Origin: Pseudomonadota bacterium
Lineage (GTDB): Bacteria; Myxococcota_A; Polyangia; Polyangiales; Polyangiaceae
NCBI GenBank assembly: GCA_023423895.1
Contig: JAFAER010000024.1
Location: 1 to 64,000 of the forward strand
Direction: 5' to 3'
DNA length: 64,000 bases
Below are positions 33,248 to 42,266 of the stretch, one piece after another (positions within the stretch are counted from its first letter, which is position 1; each line of letters opens with the position of its first letter). The notes below the pieces were generated by a model that saw nothing but the letters and a program-made list of their open reading frames with translations, searched no databases and was not told the origin of the DNA. The position numbers and the translations under genes are program-made.

Positions 33248-33595
33248 TCAGCCCGCGCGGCGGCCGGCTTCGCTCGCGGGAGGGGACGTGCGGGCGAGCC
33301 CCGGCCCGAGCTCCAGGGCGGGCTTGCCCCGAAGATCACGCGCAGCGCTGCGCCAGACGAGCGCCTGGCGCACGCAGGCCCGTTCGCGTTCGCCGCGCGG
33401 CCCCTCTTCTTGCCGGTAGCGGCGGGCGAGAGCGAGCGCGCGGCGCGCCGCGACCCGGAGTCCGCGGGCCTGCCGGCGCGCACGAGCGAGGCGCTCGATC
33501 TCGACGTCCTCGGGGATGGAGGTGGCGCTGGCGCTCGGATCCGTCACGACCGGCATTATGGACTGGCGCCGGCGTTGGGCAAAGTCGGCCGCCAT
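33248..33595 (-). CDS. Possible small basic protein
   Basis: A 115-residue reading from ATG 33595 (or 102 from ATG 33556). It has MPVVTDPSASATSIPEDVEI, then a long Arg/Ala-rich helix. Codon composition is coding-like but so is the opposite strand, and no homology is recognised. It converges with ku and overlaps no other accepted gene, since the plus-strand gene begins at 33610. Confidence 0.35.
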   Translation of the reverse strand: MAADFAQRRRQSIMPVVTDPSASATSIPEDVEIERLARARRQARGLRVAARRALALARRYRQEEGPRGERERACVRQALVWRSAARDLRGKPALELGPGLARTSPPASEAGRRAG

Positions 33596-33609
33596 GGTAG
33601 AGGCCCCTC

Positions 33610-34458
33610 GTGCTCGGCGGTGTTCGATGGCGGGCTGCGGCTCCGGCAACGTCTGCGGCGAGCGTCGCTCTCGTCGTCGCCTGCGCGAGCTCGGGGCGTG
33701 ACGGATTCTCGGAGCCGCGGGCCGATGGCGGAGCCACCTTTGTGACCGACGCCCCCGTGTCGGCTCCCGATCCGTCGGGCGAGGTGTACGGGCACACCGA
33801 TACGGTCCTGTACGCCGTCGACACGGGGACGCATGCCGTTCGCGAGGTCGGCACGTTCCAGGGATGCACGCATGTGGCGGACATCGCGCTCGACGAGTCG
33901 TCGACGATCTATGCATCGACCGGCGCGGAGCTCTTTCTCATCGAGAACGCCAGCGCGCGGTGCACGCGCATCGCGTCCGGTTCGTTCCCGAACTCGCTGT
34001 CGTTCGTTCCTGCCGGCACCCTCGAGCCCGGCAAGGAGACACTCGTCGGCTACCAGGGCGGCGACTACGTGCGCATCGATCCCGGAAGCGGCGCCGTCAC
34101 GAAGGTCGGAGAGCTCGGCGGCGGGTTCGAGTCGAGCGGTGACATCGTCTCGGTGCGTGATGGGAAGTCGTTCCTCACGGTCAAGGGACCGCAGTGCGCC
34201 GACTGCCTCGTCGAGGTCGATCCGAAGACGGGTGCCCTCGTCAAGAACTGGGGCTCGCTCGGGCACGCGGGTGTCTACGGTCTCGCGTTCTGGGACGGCG
34301 AGATCTACGCGTTCACCGACGCCGGGGACGTCGTCCTCGTCACCTTCGACGAGGATGCGCTCACGACGACGATCTTGCCGGTGCCGAACGCGCCGGCGGA
34401 TCTCGCCTTCCGCGGCGCGGGCTCGACCACGGTCGCGCCGCCGGGCGACGTCCGGTAG
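33610..34458 (+). CDS. Beta-propeller-like secreted lipoprotein
   Basis: A 282-residue protein from GTG 33610. The signal segment ends in the lipobox LVVAC. The mature part has repeated short strands of the kind VLYAVDTGTHAVREVG, YVRIDPGSGAVTKVGELGGG and CLVEVDPKTGALVKNWG, i.e. the x-x-VD-P/T-x-T-G turn typical of NHL/PQQ/SMP-30-like propeller blades. Two Cys pairs are visible. No catalytic motif. It is probably a surface binding or sensor lipoprotein. The downstream gene is on the opposite strand and ends 29 bp away. Confidence 0.78.
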   Translation: MLGGVRWRAAAPATSAASVALVVACASSGRDGFSEPRADGGATFVTDAPVSAPDPSGEVYGHTDTVLYAVDTGTHAVREVGTFQGCTHVADIALDESSTIYASTGAELFLIENASARCTRIASGSFPNSLSFVPAGTLEPGKETLVGYQGGDYVRIDPGSGAVTKVGELGGGFESSGDIVSVRDGKSFLTVKGPQCADCLVEVDPKTGALVKNWGSLGHAGVYGLAFWDGEIYAFTDAGDVVLVTFDEDALTTTILPVPNAPADLAFRGAGSTTVAPPGDVR

Positions 34459-34486
34459 GGACCGGCACAGGGACAGCGGCGCTGGT

Positions 34487-35098
34487 TCAGCGCAGCACTT
34501 CGTCGAGCTTCTGCTGGAGCTCGATGAGATCGACGAGGTTCTCGACGTAGTCGAGGTTCGTCGTATCGATCCGTACGATCGGCCCGAGGTCGTAGCGCTC
34601 GAACCAGGACTCGTAGAGGCGGTGCAGCCGCCGAAGGTAAGCGTCCGGGATCGCCTGCTCCATCTCGCGGCCTCGTCGGGCGATCCGCTTCTTCGTGGCG
34701 GCGAGACTGCACGTCACCGCGACCAGGACGTCCGGCGGCGGAAGGGTCCGCTTGATGCCCTCGTACAGCCGCTCGTACACGGCCCAGTCTCGCGCCGAGA
34801 TGAACCGCTGGTTCTTCGCGTTGCGGGCGAAGATCTCGGCGTCCTCGTAGATCGTGCGGTCGATGACGGCCGGACGCTTCGACGCGAGCAGCGACTGATG
34901 AAGCTCGAGCTTGTGCGAGAGGAAGAACAGCTGGGAGTGGAACGCCCAGGTCTTCATGTCGCGATAGAAGTCCGCGAGATACGGATTGTCGTCGTTCGGC
35001 TCGTAGAAGGGGACAAGGCCGTACCGCTTCACGAGCCACCTCACGAGCGAGGTCTTGCCGGAGCCGATGGTGCCTGCGACGGCGACGTAGCGCTTCAC
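34487..35098 (-). CDS. Deoxynucleoside kinase family protein
   Basis: A 203-residue P-loop kinase from GTG 35098, with AGGA upstream. It has GTIGSGKTS (Walker A, residues 9-17), YEPNDDNPYL at the base-binding region, DRTIYEDAEIFA (the DRS-like motif) and RGREMEQAIPDAYLRRL (lid with Arg). The layout matches the deoxyadenosine/deoxyguanosine kinase family that phosphorylates deoxynucleosides for salvage. Base specificity cannot be told. It is divergent from the EVE-domain gene with only about 40 bp between starts. Confidence 0.9.
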   Translation of the reverse strand: MKRYVAVAGTIGSGKTSLVRWLVKRYGLVPFYEPNDDNPYLADFYRDMKTWAFHSQLFFLSHKLELHQSLLASKRPAVIDRTIYEDAEIFARNAKNQRFISARDWAVYERLYEGIKRTLPPPDVLVAVTCSLAATKKRIARRGREMEQAIPDAYLRRLHRLYESWFERYDLGPIVRIDTTNLDYVENLVDLIELQQKLDEVLR

Positions 35099-35136
35099 GT
35101 GCGTTGTCCTGGCGCGCACTCTACACTGCCGCGCCG

Positions 35137-35613
35137 ATGGCAGCTGCCTCTCCGAAGAAGAAGACCGCAACCAAGAAGAAAGCCGCCGCGCCGCTGAAGA
35201 GCACCGGCATCTTCCTCGTCAAGAGCGAGCCGTTCGTCTACGCGTTCGACCAGCTCGTCGCCGATGGAAAGACGTCGTGGGACGGCGTCCGCAACTTCGA
35301 GGCGCGCAATGCGATGCGCGCGATGAAGAAGGGCGACACGCTCCTCTACTACCACTCGAACGAGGGGAAGGAGATCGTCGGCATCGCGCGCGTGACGAAG
35401 GAGGCCTACCAGGACCCCACGACGGACGGGGACTGGAGCTCGGTCGAGATCGCGCCGGTGAAGAAGCTCGAGAAACCGGTCACGCTCGCGACGATCAAGG
35501 CGCACTCCCTCCTCTCGAAGATGGCGCTGGTGAGGCGAAGCCGGATCTCGGTGGTGCCGGTGACGAGGCCCGAGCTTGCGGCCGTACTGAAGCTCGCCGC
35601 CACGACGGTCTGA
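35137..35613 (+). CDS. EVE-domain protein (thymocyte nuclear protein 1-like)
   Basis: A 158-residue protein from ATG 35137. A Lys/Ala-rich N-terminal tail (to about residue 22) precedes the EVE/PUA-like domain: FLVKSEPFVYAFDQLV, TSWDGVRNFEARNAMRAMKK, GDTLLYYHSN, IVGIARVTKEAYQDP and the C-terminal VVPVTRPE. EVE domains bind modified cytosines or other modified bases; in bacteria many are stand-alone proteins like this. Closely divergent from a deoxynucleoside kinase. Confidence 0.92.
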   Translation: MAAASPKKKTATKKKAAAPLKSTGIFLVKSEPFVYAFDQLVADGKTSWDGVRNFEARNAMRAMKKGDTLLYYHSNEGKEIVGIARVTKEAYQDPTTDGDWSSVEIAPVKKLEKPVTLATIKAHSLLSKMALVRRSRISVVPVTRPELAAVLKLAATTV

Positions 35614-35665
35614 GCGACGGGCAACGCATCGAAGCGATGCGAGCCCCTGGCGCGTTCGAGATCGC

Positions 35666-36874
35666 GTGACTACGTTCGCGCGTCCCATGCCGAAGCCCGA
35701 CGATCTCCAGTTCTCGGCGAACCTCCAGGAATCGAGCCTCGACGTGCTCGGCGACGTGCTCTCGCATGCGTTCGGATTCCCGCGCGAGGACGCGCGGACG
35801 TGGTTCGAGCGAGCCGGCGTCGAGAACGTGCGAGCGCTCGAGCGAGGCGGGCGCGTCTGCGGAGGCCTCCTCGAGATCCCGATGGGCCAGTTCTTCGGTG
35901 GTCGGTCGGTCAGCACGATGGGCGTTGCCGGTGTCGGCATCGTGCCGGAGGAGCGCGGTCGGGGCGTCGCGACTCATCTCATGCTGTCGATGTTGCGCGA
36001 GGCGCGGGCCCGCGGCTTCGCGCTCTCGACGCTGTACCCGGCGACGGTGTCGCTCTACCGAAAAGCCGGCTACGAGCGCGCCGGCGCGCGGTTCTCCGTC
36101 TCGCTCGATCCGCGCACCCTCGAGATCGCACGCGTTCCGGAGATGACGCTGCGTGAGGTCAGCGGGACGCCGGAGGACGTCATGGCCCTCTACGTCGCGA
36201 CGGCGCGGCGCTCTCCGGGGTACCTCGATCGCGGACCCTACGTCTGGTCGCGTGTCGCGAAGCCGCGCGGTCTCGTGACGAAGACGTTCACCGCTTCGCA
36301 CGGTGACTCGCTCGAAGGTTACGTCGTGCTCTCGCACACGATGCACGACGGAGCGTCGAGCGTCAGCGTGATCGACATCGCTGCGGCTTCCTCGCGTGCA
36401 GCCCGGGCGCTTCTGCGGTTGCTCGCGGAGTATCGCTCGTTGGCGACGCTCGTGAAGTGGCACGGCGGTCCGTCGGATCTGATCACGAACCTCTTGCCGG
36501 AGCGGCACACGAAGGTCGAGATCGTCGACTACTTCATGGTCCGCGTCGTCGACGTGAGCCGAGCGCTCTCGCTCCGCGGATGGCCGCGGGGAACGTCGGG
36601 GACCCTCACGCTCGAGCTCGATGACGCCTCACTTCCCGAGAACAGCGGAACGTTTGCCGTCACGCTCGAGGACGGTCGTGCACACGTCGCCGCTGGCAGC
36701 GCGAACGGGCCTCGCATCAAGACGACCGAGCGCGGCCTTGCGGCGCTCTACACCGGATACGGCCAGGCGCACGTCCTCGCCGAGGCAGGCTGGCTCGAGG
36801 CCTCCGAAGAGGCGCAGGCCATGCTCGATGCTTGGTTCGGTGGTCCGCTGCCGACGATGCGCGACATGTTCTGA
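35666..36874 (+). CDS. Eis-family GNAT N-acetyltransferase
   Basis: A 402-residue protein from GTG 35666. The first GNAT domain has the acetyl-CoA loop VGIVPEERGRGVATHLM. Then come STLYPATVSLYRKAGYERAG, the second GNAT-like domain and an SCP2-like C-terminal domain (GTLTLELDD ... GLAALYTGYGQAHVL), ending at a free C-terminal Phe (MRDMF) that acts as the catalytic carboxylate in Eis. Such enzymes acetylate aminoglycosides or Lys of small proteins at several positions; the substrate here is unknown. It follows the EVE gene by 52 bp. Confidence 0.92.
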   Translation: MTTFARPMPKPDDLQFSANLQESSLDVLGDVLSHAFGFPREDARTWFERAGVENVRALERGGRVCGGLLEIPMGQFFGGRSVSTMGVAGVGIVPEERGRGVATHLMLSMLREARARGFALSTLYPATVSLYRKAGYERAGARFSVSLDPRTLEIARVPEMTLREVSGTPEDVMALYVATARRSPGYLDRGPYVWSRVAKPRGLVTKTFTASHGDSLEGYVVLSHTMHDGASSVSVIDIAAASSRAARALLRLLAEYRSLATLVKWHGGPSDLITNLLPERHTKVEIVDYFMVRVVDVSRALSLRGWPRGTSGTLTLELDDASLPENSGTFAVTLEDGRAHVAAGSANGPRIKTTERGLAALYTGYGQAHVLAEAGWLEASEEAQAMLDAWFGGPLPTMRDMF

Positions 36875-37111
36875 TCAGCGCTCTCGCGAGAGCCGCGCAA
36901 TCGGCGCCTGACAGCGGGAGCACTCGCGCACGTCGACGACGACGCCGTCGGGCCAGTGGACGACGTGTTCGGCGAGCTCGGTGCTCACGAGGCGGCGCAC
37001 GGGCGCGAGCTCTCGGAACCGATGCGGCTCGTAGGCAGCGCTGCACCTTCCGCAGCGGGACGGTCTCTCTGGAGTCGGGGCCGCAGGGCTTTCGGTCGCG
37101 GTGATGCTCAT
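36875..37111 (-). CDS. Small zinc-ribbon-like protein
   Basis: A 78-residue protein from ATG 37111. Two Cys pairs, CGRC (Cys20, Cys23) and CSRC (Cys64, Cys67), flank a beta-rich middle (VSTELAEHVVHWPDGVVVDV), which is a zinc-ribbon arrangement. Its start overlaps the stop of the pentapeptide-repeat gene by 4 nt (ATGA), so the two are translationally coupled. The role is unknown. Confidence 0.7.
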   Translation of the reverse strand: MSITATESPAAPTPERPSRCGRCSAAYEPHRFRELAPVRRLVSTELAEHVVHWPDGVVVDVRECSRCQAPIARLSRER

Positions 37112-37917
37112 CGATACGGCCCCGACGGAGGAGGTTTGACCCGTTCGAGCCCACGGACTCCGTCGAGGTCCGCGTCGTCGAAGCGCGTGCCTTCGAGCCG
37201 AGCATCGTGGAGGTCGGCGCGCTCGAGGCTCGCCTCCGTGAAGTCGGCGTTCGTCAGATCGGCACCGCGAAGATCGGCCTTCTCGAGGCTCGATCCCGAG
37301 AGGATGGCGTCGACGAGGTTCGCCCCGCGGAGGTCGACGCGTTCGAAGTTGGCGGAGGTGGCCCCGACTGCGGAGAGGTCCGCGTTGCGCATGTCGGCGT
37401 TCTCCAGGTTGGCCGACGTGAAACACGCGGCGTGCGCCTTCACCCCTCGCATCTGCGCATGTTCGAGGTTCGTACGGGCCAGGTTCGCGTGCTCGAGGAT
37501 CGCCTCGCGAAGATCCGCGTGCTCCATGTTGCTGCCGTCGACCGCCGCGTTCGTCAGGTTGGCGCGCACGAGAATGGCGTGTTCGAGGTTCGAGCCTCGA
37601 AGGTTCGCCTCCGTCAGGTTCGCGCCTTCGAGCTCCGCGTGCTCGAGGTTCGCGCCGTCGATCCGAGCGCCGCGGAGGTCGGCGTGGAGGAGCGATGCCT
37701 CTTCGAGATTCGCGTGCCGGAGCGATGCGCGAGCGAGCCGTGCGCCGTCGAGCTTTGCGCGTTCGAGATCGGCGCCTCGGAGGTCCGCTGCTTCGAGATG
37801 CGCGCCGGCCAGGTCGATGCGTGCATCGCGCGCCTCCCCCAGCGCATCGCGAAGATCGTGGGCGCGCGCGGACGTGAAGAGGACCCGGCCATCGTGATGA
37901 CGGATCTCGATCGGCAT
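37108..37917 (-). CDS. Pentapeptide-repeat protein
   Basis: A 269-residue protein from ATG 37917. After a short N-terminal segment (MPIEIRHHDGRVLFTSARAH), residues about 32-255 consist of roughly 40 tandem A(D/N)LxX pentapeptides (for example ADLRGADLERAKLDGARLAR), which fold as a right-handed quadrilateral beta-helix. Known members include DNA-gyrase-protecting DNA mimics and many of unknown role; this one cannot be placed. The frame is open further upstream, but those residues are not repeat-like. It is coupled to the zinc-ribbon gene downstream. Confidence 0.9.
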   Translation of the reverse strand: MPIEIRHHDGRVLFTSARAHDLRDALGEARDARIDLAGAHLEAADLRGADLERAKLDGARLARASLRHANLEEASLLHADLRGARIDGANLEHAELEGANLTEANLRGSNLEHAILVRANLTNAAVDGSNMEHADLREAILEHANLARTNLEHAQMRGVKAHAACFTSANLENADMRNADLSAVGATSANFERVDLRGANLVDAILSGSSLEKADLRGADLTNADFTEASLERADLHDARLEGTRFDDADLDGVRGLERVKPPPSGPYR

Positions 37918-38183
37918 GGCGTGCACGTTAGTGACGTCGGGGCCGCGTAGCCATGACATCGATTGCCACAAGTTTGTGCCGAAGACGACAGAACTCGGCC
38001 GCTCCGCTCGGACCGTATTTGTCCCGCGATGTCGGCGAGCGCAGAGCTCGTCGCCGCGGCGTATCGCCCCGACGCGACGGACAAGGCCGTCCGCATGACC
38101 TCGCTCGCCATATCGATTTGCCATTCGCGACAGAACGCACGTCACGAGGCACGGGTTGGATGCGTTGGCTATTCTGCGCCTCG

Positions 38184-39224
38184 ATGGACGAGCCGGTCCG
38201 CAGACGGATCGGGCGACCGCCTCGCGAAGCGGCGACGCCCTCGGCGGTCGCGCCGGCGCTCCTCCGATGGTGCGCGCAGCGCGGGGTCGATGCGGCGCTC
38301 ATCGCCCATCGTGGTGGCCTCGACCCCGCCGATGCGGATCGAGACGAGGCGTCGGTGACGGCATCGGGCCTCGCGACCATGTTTGCGATCGCAGCGGAGC
38401 TGATGGCGGAGCCTCACGTCGCGCTCCGCTTTCCCGCGGAGCTGCCGTTTCGGCGCTATGACGCCGGTGCGCTCGCCGCGCGTGTTGCTGCGACGCCACG
38501 TGACGTGCTCTGCGCGATCGCGCGCTTTGCGCCGCTCGTCTTCCCGAGGCTCGCGGCGACGGTCGTCGATGCGCCAGGCGAGCTTCGCTTTCATGCGCGG
38601 ATCGACGGTGCACCGCGCGCGCTCGGGCATCACGTGGACGAATACGTGCTGGCGTTCGCGCTCGGCCACTGTCGGCGCGGCGGAACGCTCATCACTCCGA
38701 GGCGCGTCTGGCTCGCGAGCGCGCGACCTCCGACCGATCTCGGACCGCTGCTTCGTGCCGCCGGCACCGACGAGGTCGAGCTCGGCGCCGAGGACACCGG
38801 CTTCGCGCTTGCGGATGCCGACGGAGCCTTGGCGCTGCCGTCCTTCGATCCGATGCTCGTCGCGGCGGCCGAGCAGCTGGCGAACGCAGCGCTCGCGACG
38901 ACGCCGCGTTCGGGCGCGCTCGCGGCTGCCGTCGCCGCGAAGATCGAAGCCGCTCTCCCGGGCGAGGTCACGGCAGAGTCTGTTGCGGGCGCGCTGAAGA
39001 TGAGCGGAAGGACCCTGCAACGGCGGCTCGAGGACGAAGGCGTTCGCTTCTCCGTCGTCCTCGACGAGGTGCGCGAGCGCGCGGCGAAGAAGCGGCTCGA
39101 GAACCCCACGCTCCCGCTCGCCGAGATCGCCTACCAGGTCGGCTTCTCGGACCTCGCGACGTTCAGCCGGGCCTTCAAGCGGTGGACGGGGGTGCCTCCC
39201 GGGGCATGGCGACGCATGCGCTGA
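38184..39224 (+). CDS. AraC-family transcriptional regulator
   Basis: A 346-residue protein from ATG 38184. The N-terminal part (about residues 20-200) is the Arabinose_bd-type domain found in OruR/ArgR-like AraC regulators (PHVALRFPAELPFRRYDAGA, GHCRRGGTLITPRRVWLASA). The C-terminal double helix-turn-helix is complete: VTAESVAGALKMSGRTLQRR and PLAEIAYQVGFSDLATFSRA, ending FKRWTGVPPGAWRR. The inducer is unknown. The metallophosphoesterase gene follows after 43 bp and may be a target. Confidence 0.92.
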   Translation: MDEPVRRRIGRPPREAATPSAVAPALLRWCAQRGVDAALIAHRGGLDPADADRDEASVTASGLATMFAIAAELMAEPHVALRFPAELPFRRYDAGALAARVAATPRDVLCAIARFAPLVFPRLAATVVDAPGELRFHARIDGAPRALGHHVDEYVLAFALGHCRRGGTLITPRRVWLASARPPTDLGPLLRAAGTDEVELGAEDTGFALADADGALALPSFDPMLVAAAEQLANAALATTPRSGALAAAVAAKIEAALPGEVTAESVAGALKMSGRTLQRRLEDEGVRFSVVLDEVRERAAKKRLENPTLPLAEIAYQVGFSDLATFSRAFKRWTGVPPGAWRRMR

Positions 39225-39267
39225 CGGAACGATCGTCGTCCGCACTTCATCCTAAGATGGGGTGCTC

Positions 39268-40428
39268 ATGGCCGTGCGCTACGTCCTCTTCTTCCTCGTC
39301 GCTTCACTCATCGTGGGCAGTGCGCACCGCTACGTGTGGGCGAGGCTCGTCCGTGACGCAGCGCTTCCGTCGCCGTGGGGACGCGTCGCGACGATCGCCA
39401 TCGCCGTCCTCTTCGTCCTGCTCATGAGCGGGTTCGTCCTGGGGCGGCTCCTGCCGCGAGCCGTGGTTTCACCGTTCATGTGGGTTTCGTACACGTGGCT
39501 CGGTGTCCTCTTCTTCCTGGTGTTGGCGCTCGGCGTGAGCGACCTCGCGCGCGTCGTCACCCTCCGCATCCAGGGTGCAGGCACAATCGACGATCCGGAG
39601 CGGCGGCAGGCGATCTCGCGGATGTTCGCGGGCGGCGCCGCCCTCCTCGGCCTGGGCGCGAGCGCGGTCGGTGTAGTTAGCGCCCTGTCCCCGGTCGCGG
39701 TGAAGAAGGTCCGCGTCGCGCTCGAACGGCTCCCGCGCGCCGCATCGGGGATGCGTATCGTGCAAATCACCGACGTCCACGTCGGTCCTACGATCGGCAA
39801 GGGGTTCATCGACGACCTCGTCACGCGCATCAATGCGCTCGAGCCAGATGTCATCGCGATCACCGGCGACCTCGTGGACGGGTCCGTCGAAGAGCTCGCC
39901 GAGCACGTCGCGCCGCTCGCGAGGCTCCAGGCGAAACACGGCGTCTACTTCGTCACAGGCAATCATGAGTACTACTCGGGCGTCGACGACTGGATCGCGC
40001 ACCTCCGCAAGCTCGGCGTGCGCGTGCTCCGCAACGAGCACGTTCGCATCGGCGGTGAGGACGGCTTCGATCTCGTCGGCATCGACGATCACTCCTCGGA
40101 CTCCTACGGTCGCGGGCACGGCTCGGACTTGAAGCGCGCGCTCCAAGGACGCGACGACGCACGTGCATGCGTGCTGCTCGCGCACCAGCCGCGCGGCATC
40201 GCGCTCGCGGACGAGCTCGGGGTCGATCTCCAGCTTTCCGGTCACACGCACGGTGGCCAGATGTTCCCGTGGAACTTCGCCGTGCGGCTCCAGCAGCCCT
40301 TCGTTGCAGGCCTGCATCGGCTGACCCGCGCGCAGATCTACGTGAGCAAGGGCACCGGCTACTGGGGACCGCCGATGCGCGTCGGCGCGCCGGCGGAGAT
40401 CACGGAAGTCGAGCTCGTGAGCGGCTGA
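39268..40428 (+). CDS. Membrane-anchored metallophosphoesterase (calcineurin-like)
   Basis: A 386-residue protein from ATG 39268. Four hydrophobic segments (about residues 3-20, 40-60, 68-90, 122-142) anchor a C-terminal YkuE/YaeI-type phosphoesterase domain. All metal-ligand motifs are present: IVQITDVHVG, ITGDLVDGS, VTGNHEYYSG, and SGHTHGGQMFPW. YkuE relatives act on UDP-2,3-diacylglucosamine-like or cell-wall lipids; the substrate is not predictable here. The catalytic part should lie on one face of the inner membrane. Confidence 0.92.
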   Translation: MAVRYVLFFLVASLIVGSAHRYVWARLVRDAALPSPWGRVATIAIAVLFVLLMSGFVLGRLLPRAVVSPFMWVSYTWLGVLFFLVLALGVSDLARVVTLRIQGAGTIDDPERRQAISRMFAGGAALLGLGASAVGVVSALSPVAVKKVRVALERLPRAASGMRIVQITDVHVGPTIGKGFIDDLVTRINALEPDVIAITGDLVDGSVEELAEHVAPLARLQAKHGVYFVTGNHEYYSGVDDWIAHLRKLGVRVLRNEHVRIGGEDGFDLVGIDDHSSDSYGRGHGSDLKRALQGRDDARACVLLAHQPRGIALADELGVDLQLSGHTHGGQMFPWNFAVRLQQPFVAGLHRLTRAQIYVSKGTGYWGPPMRVGAPAEITEVELVSG

Positions 40429-40677
40429 GGGGCGCGCGAGCCCGATCGAGAAGTCACGCGCGATCTCCGCGCTTCATCCGTTTGGGGGACACACCGGCGC
40501 TGTGCGACACACGCGCGTCGATTTGAAGCGCGGCCGGGAAGCGTCAGCGCGAGCAGGAAGTTGTGTGCTCGTACCTTGGTCCATCGCGCGCCTGCCTCTT
40601 CGCGTTCTCATCCTTCGTCGAGTCGTGGTCCAGCTCTGGCGCCTCCCTCGCGGCGTGAGCATGTTCCTCGTCGTCCG

Positions 40678-41517
40678 ATGACGATGACGACTCCCGTGCC
40701 GCCCGGCAGTGGCCATCCGGAGAGCGACGCCGCATGGCAGCTCATTCGTGAGGACGTCTTCGACCGTATCCTGGACGAGGACGAGCTCGAGCGTCTCCTC
40801 GAGGAGCGCGCAGAGACGAGCACCGAGCCCCACGCGGATCTCGTCAGGCTCATGCTCGGGATGAGTCTCTCCGAATCGGAGGCGCGCACTCTCTACGGTC
40901 GAGTCGTCGAACATCGGCGCGAGATGGCGCGTATGCTCGGCCGACCCGTGCACGTGCGCGTCGCGGCGCTCGACTTCTTGACGACGAGGTCGTCGCTCCG
41001 CAAGAGCGCGCGGGAGAGCCGGCCCATCATGGTCGCCCCCGCGCTGCTCGAGCGTGCGCTCGAGGAAGCCGGCTCCGACGGCGTCACGGGCTTGCCGCGC
41101 AGTGCGCAGTTCATGAACCTTCTCCAGCACGAGCTGCGGCAACGGAGCCGCTGCGTGACGGTCGTCTTCATCGACCTCGACGGCTTCAAGCTCGTCAATG
41201 ACGAGTACGGGCATGCGCGAGGCGACGAGGTGCTCCGCACGATGGCGACGGCGGCTCGTTCCGTGCTCCGCCGTGGCGACGTCCTCGCGCGGGTGGGCGG
41301 CGACGAGTTCGCGCTCATGTTGGTCGATGCATCGCCCGAGGAATCGCACTCTGCGGTGGAACGTCTGCGGGCGCGGTTCGAGGAGCTCAACACGCCGCTG
41401 CCGACGTCGTTTTCGGCCGGCCTCGCGATCGCCGACGCCTCGTCGACCGCGGAGGATCTCGTCGCGCGTGCCGACCAAGCGATGTACGAAGAGAAACGCA
41501 TGCGCGCTGCGAAGTGA
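40678..41517 (+). CDS. Diguanylate cyclase (GGDEF)
   Basis: A 279-residue protein from ATG 40678. The N-terminal 125 residues are helical without a recognised sensor. The GGDEF domain starts near SDGVTGLPRSAQFM, has FIDLDGFKLVND, and the catalytic GGDEF at residues 207-211. An RxxD inhibitory site (Arg198, Asp201) lies five residues upstream, so feedback inhibition by cyclic di-GMP is expected. It makes cyclic di-GMP from two GTP. No membrane segment. It starts 249 bp after the phosphoesterase. Confidence 0.92.
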   Translation: MTMTTPVPPGSGHPESDAAWQLIREDVFDRILDEDELERLLEERAETSTEPHADLVRLMLGMSLSESEARTLYGRVVEHRREMARMLGRPVHVRVAALDFLTTRSSLRKSARESRPIMVAPALLERALEEAGSDGVTGLPRSAQFMNLLQHELRQRSRCVTVVFIDLDGFKLVNDEYGHARGDEVLRTMATAARSVLRRGDVLARVGGDEFALMLVDASPEESHSAVERLRARFEELNTPLPTSFSAGLAIADASSTAEDLVARADQAMYEEKRMRAAK

Positions 41518-41529
41518 GACGACGGTAAG

Positions 41530-42249
41530 ATGGCGGCCGTGAGGTCGCTGCTCTCGATTCGCTTGTCCGCTGCCGTCGTTGCCCTCGTCGCCGTTTCCCG
41601 CGTCGCATTCGCGCAGCCCTCCGAGCCGCAGTCGCCGGACACTGAAGCGGACGCGGGCGCGCCGCCCGAGGACGAGCCGCCCGCACCACCCGCACCACCC
41701 TCAGAGTCCGAGGAGGAGCCGCCCGTCGTCCTCGCGCCAACGGATCCGATGCGCAGCGCCGGCGAGACCGCCGTGCCGACGCCTGCCGACGAGCCGGAGA
41801 TGTCGGAGGGGCGAATGCTCGTTTCGCTCTACAACTCGGGCTTCCAGTGGGGCATCTCGCCGGGAGTCGTGTTCTCGCGCGGCAAAGCTGGCTTCGCCAT
41901 CGGCCTGCGGTTCGGCTACGGGTTCGACACCGGGCCGGTGATCCTCGTTCCGGGCGTGCGGCTCAGCGGCTACTTCGTGGATCCGAACGTCTACCTCGGC
42001 ATGCCGACCTTCAAGGTCGTGCTTCCGATCGATCGCTTCGCTCCCTTTGTCGAAGGCGGCGCGGGCGTCGGACACGTCGCCGGAGCCAACAGTACGCCTT
42101 CGGAGACGGGCGCCGCGCTGATGGGCGGCGGCGGCTTCATGATCCATTTCACGAGGATCGCATTCGGCGCCGAGGCTTCCTACCAGGTGATCACGGGGAC
42201 GCCGTTCAAGGGGTTTGGAGTCGGGCCGATCCTCGCACTCGGGTTTTGA
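41530..42249 (+). CDS. Outer-membrane-type beta protein
   Basis: A 239-residue exported protein. A signal peptide (to AFA, about residue 28) precedes an acidic/Pro-rich linker (about 30-95) and a Gly-rich beta domain with alternating strands (GISPGVVFSRGKAGFAIGLR, VGPILALGF) ending in a C-terminal Phe, as outer-membrane barrels do. No enzymatic motif. It begins 12 bp after the diguanylate cyclase, so the two are probably co-transcribed. Confidence 0.75.
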   Translation: MAAVRSLLSIRLSAAVVALVAVSRVAFAQPSEPQSPDTEADAGAPPEDEPPAPPAPPSESEEEPPVVLAPTDPMRSAGETAVPTPADEPEMSEGRMLVSLYNSGFQWGISPGVVFSRGKAGFAIGLRFGYGFDTGPVILVPGVRLSGYFVDPNVYLGMPTFKVVLPIDRFAPFVEGGAGVGHVAGANSTPSETGAALMGGGGFMIHFTRIAFGAEASYQVITGTPFKGFGVGPILALGF

Positions 42250-42266
42250 CGCGTTATCCTTGTGGG

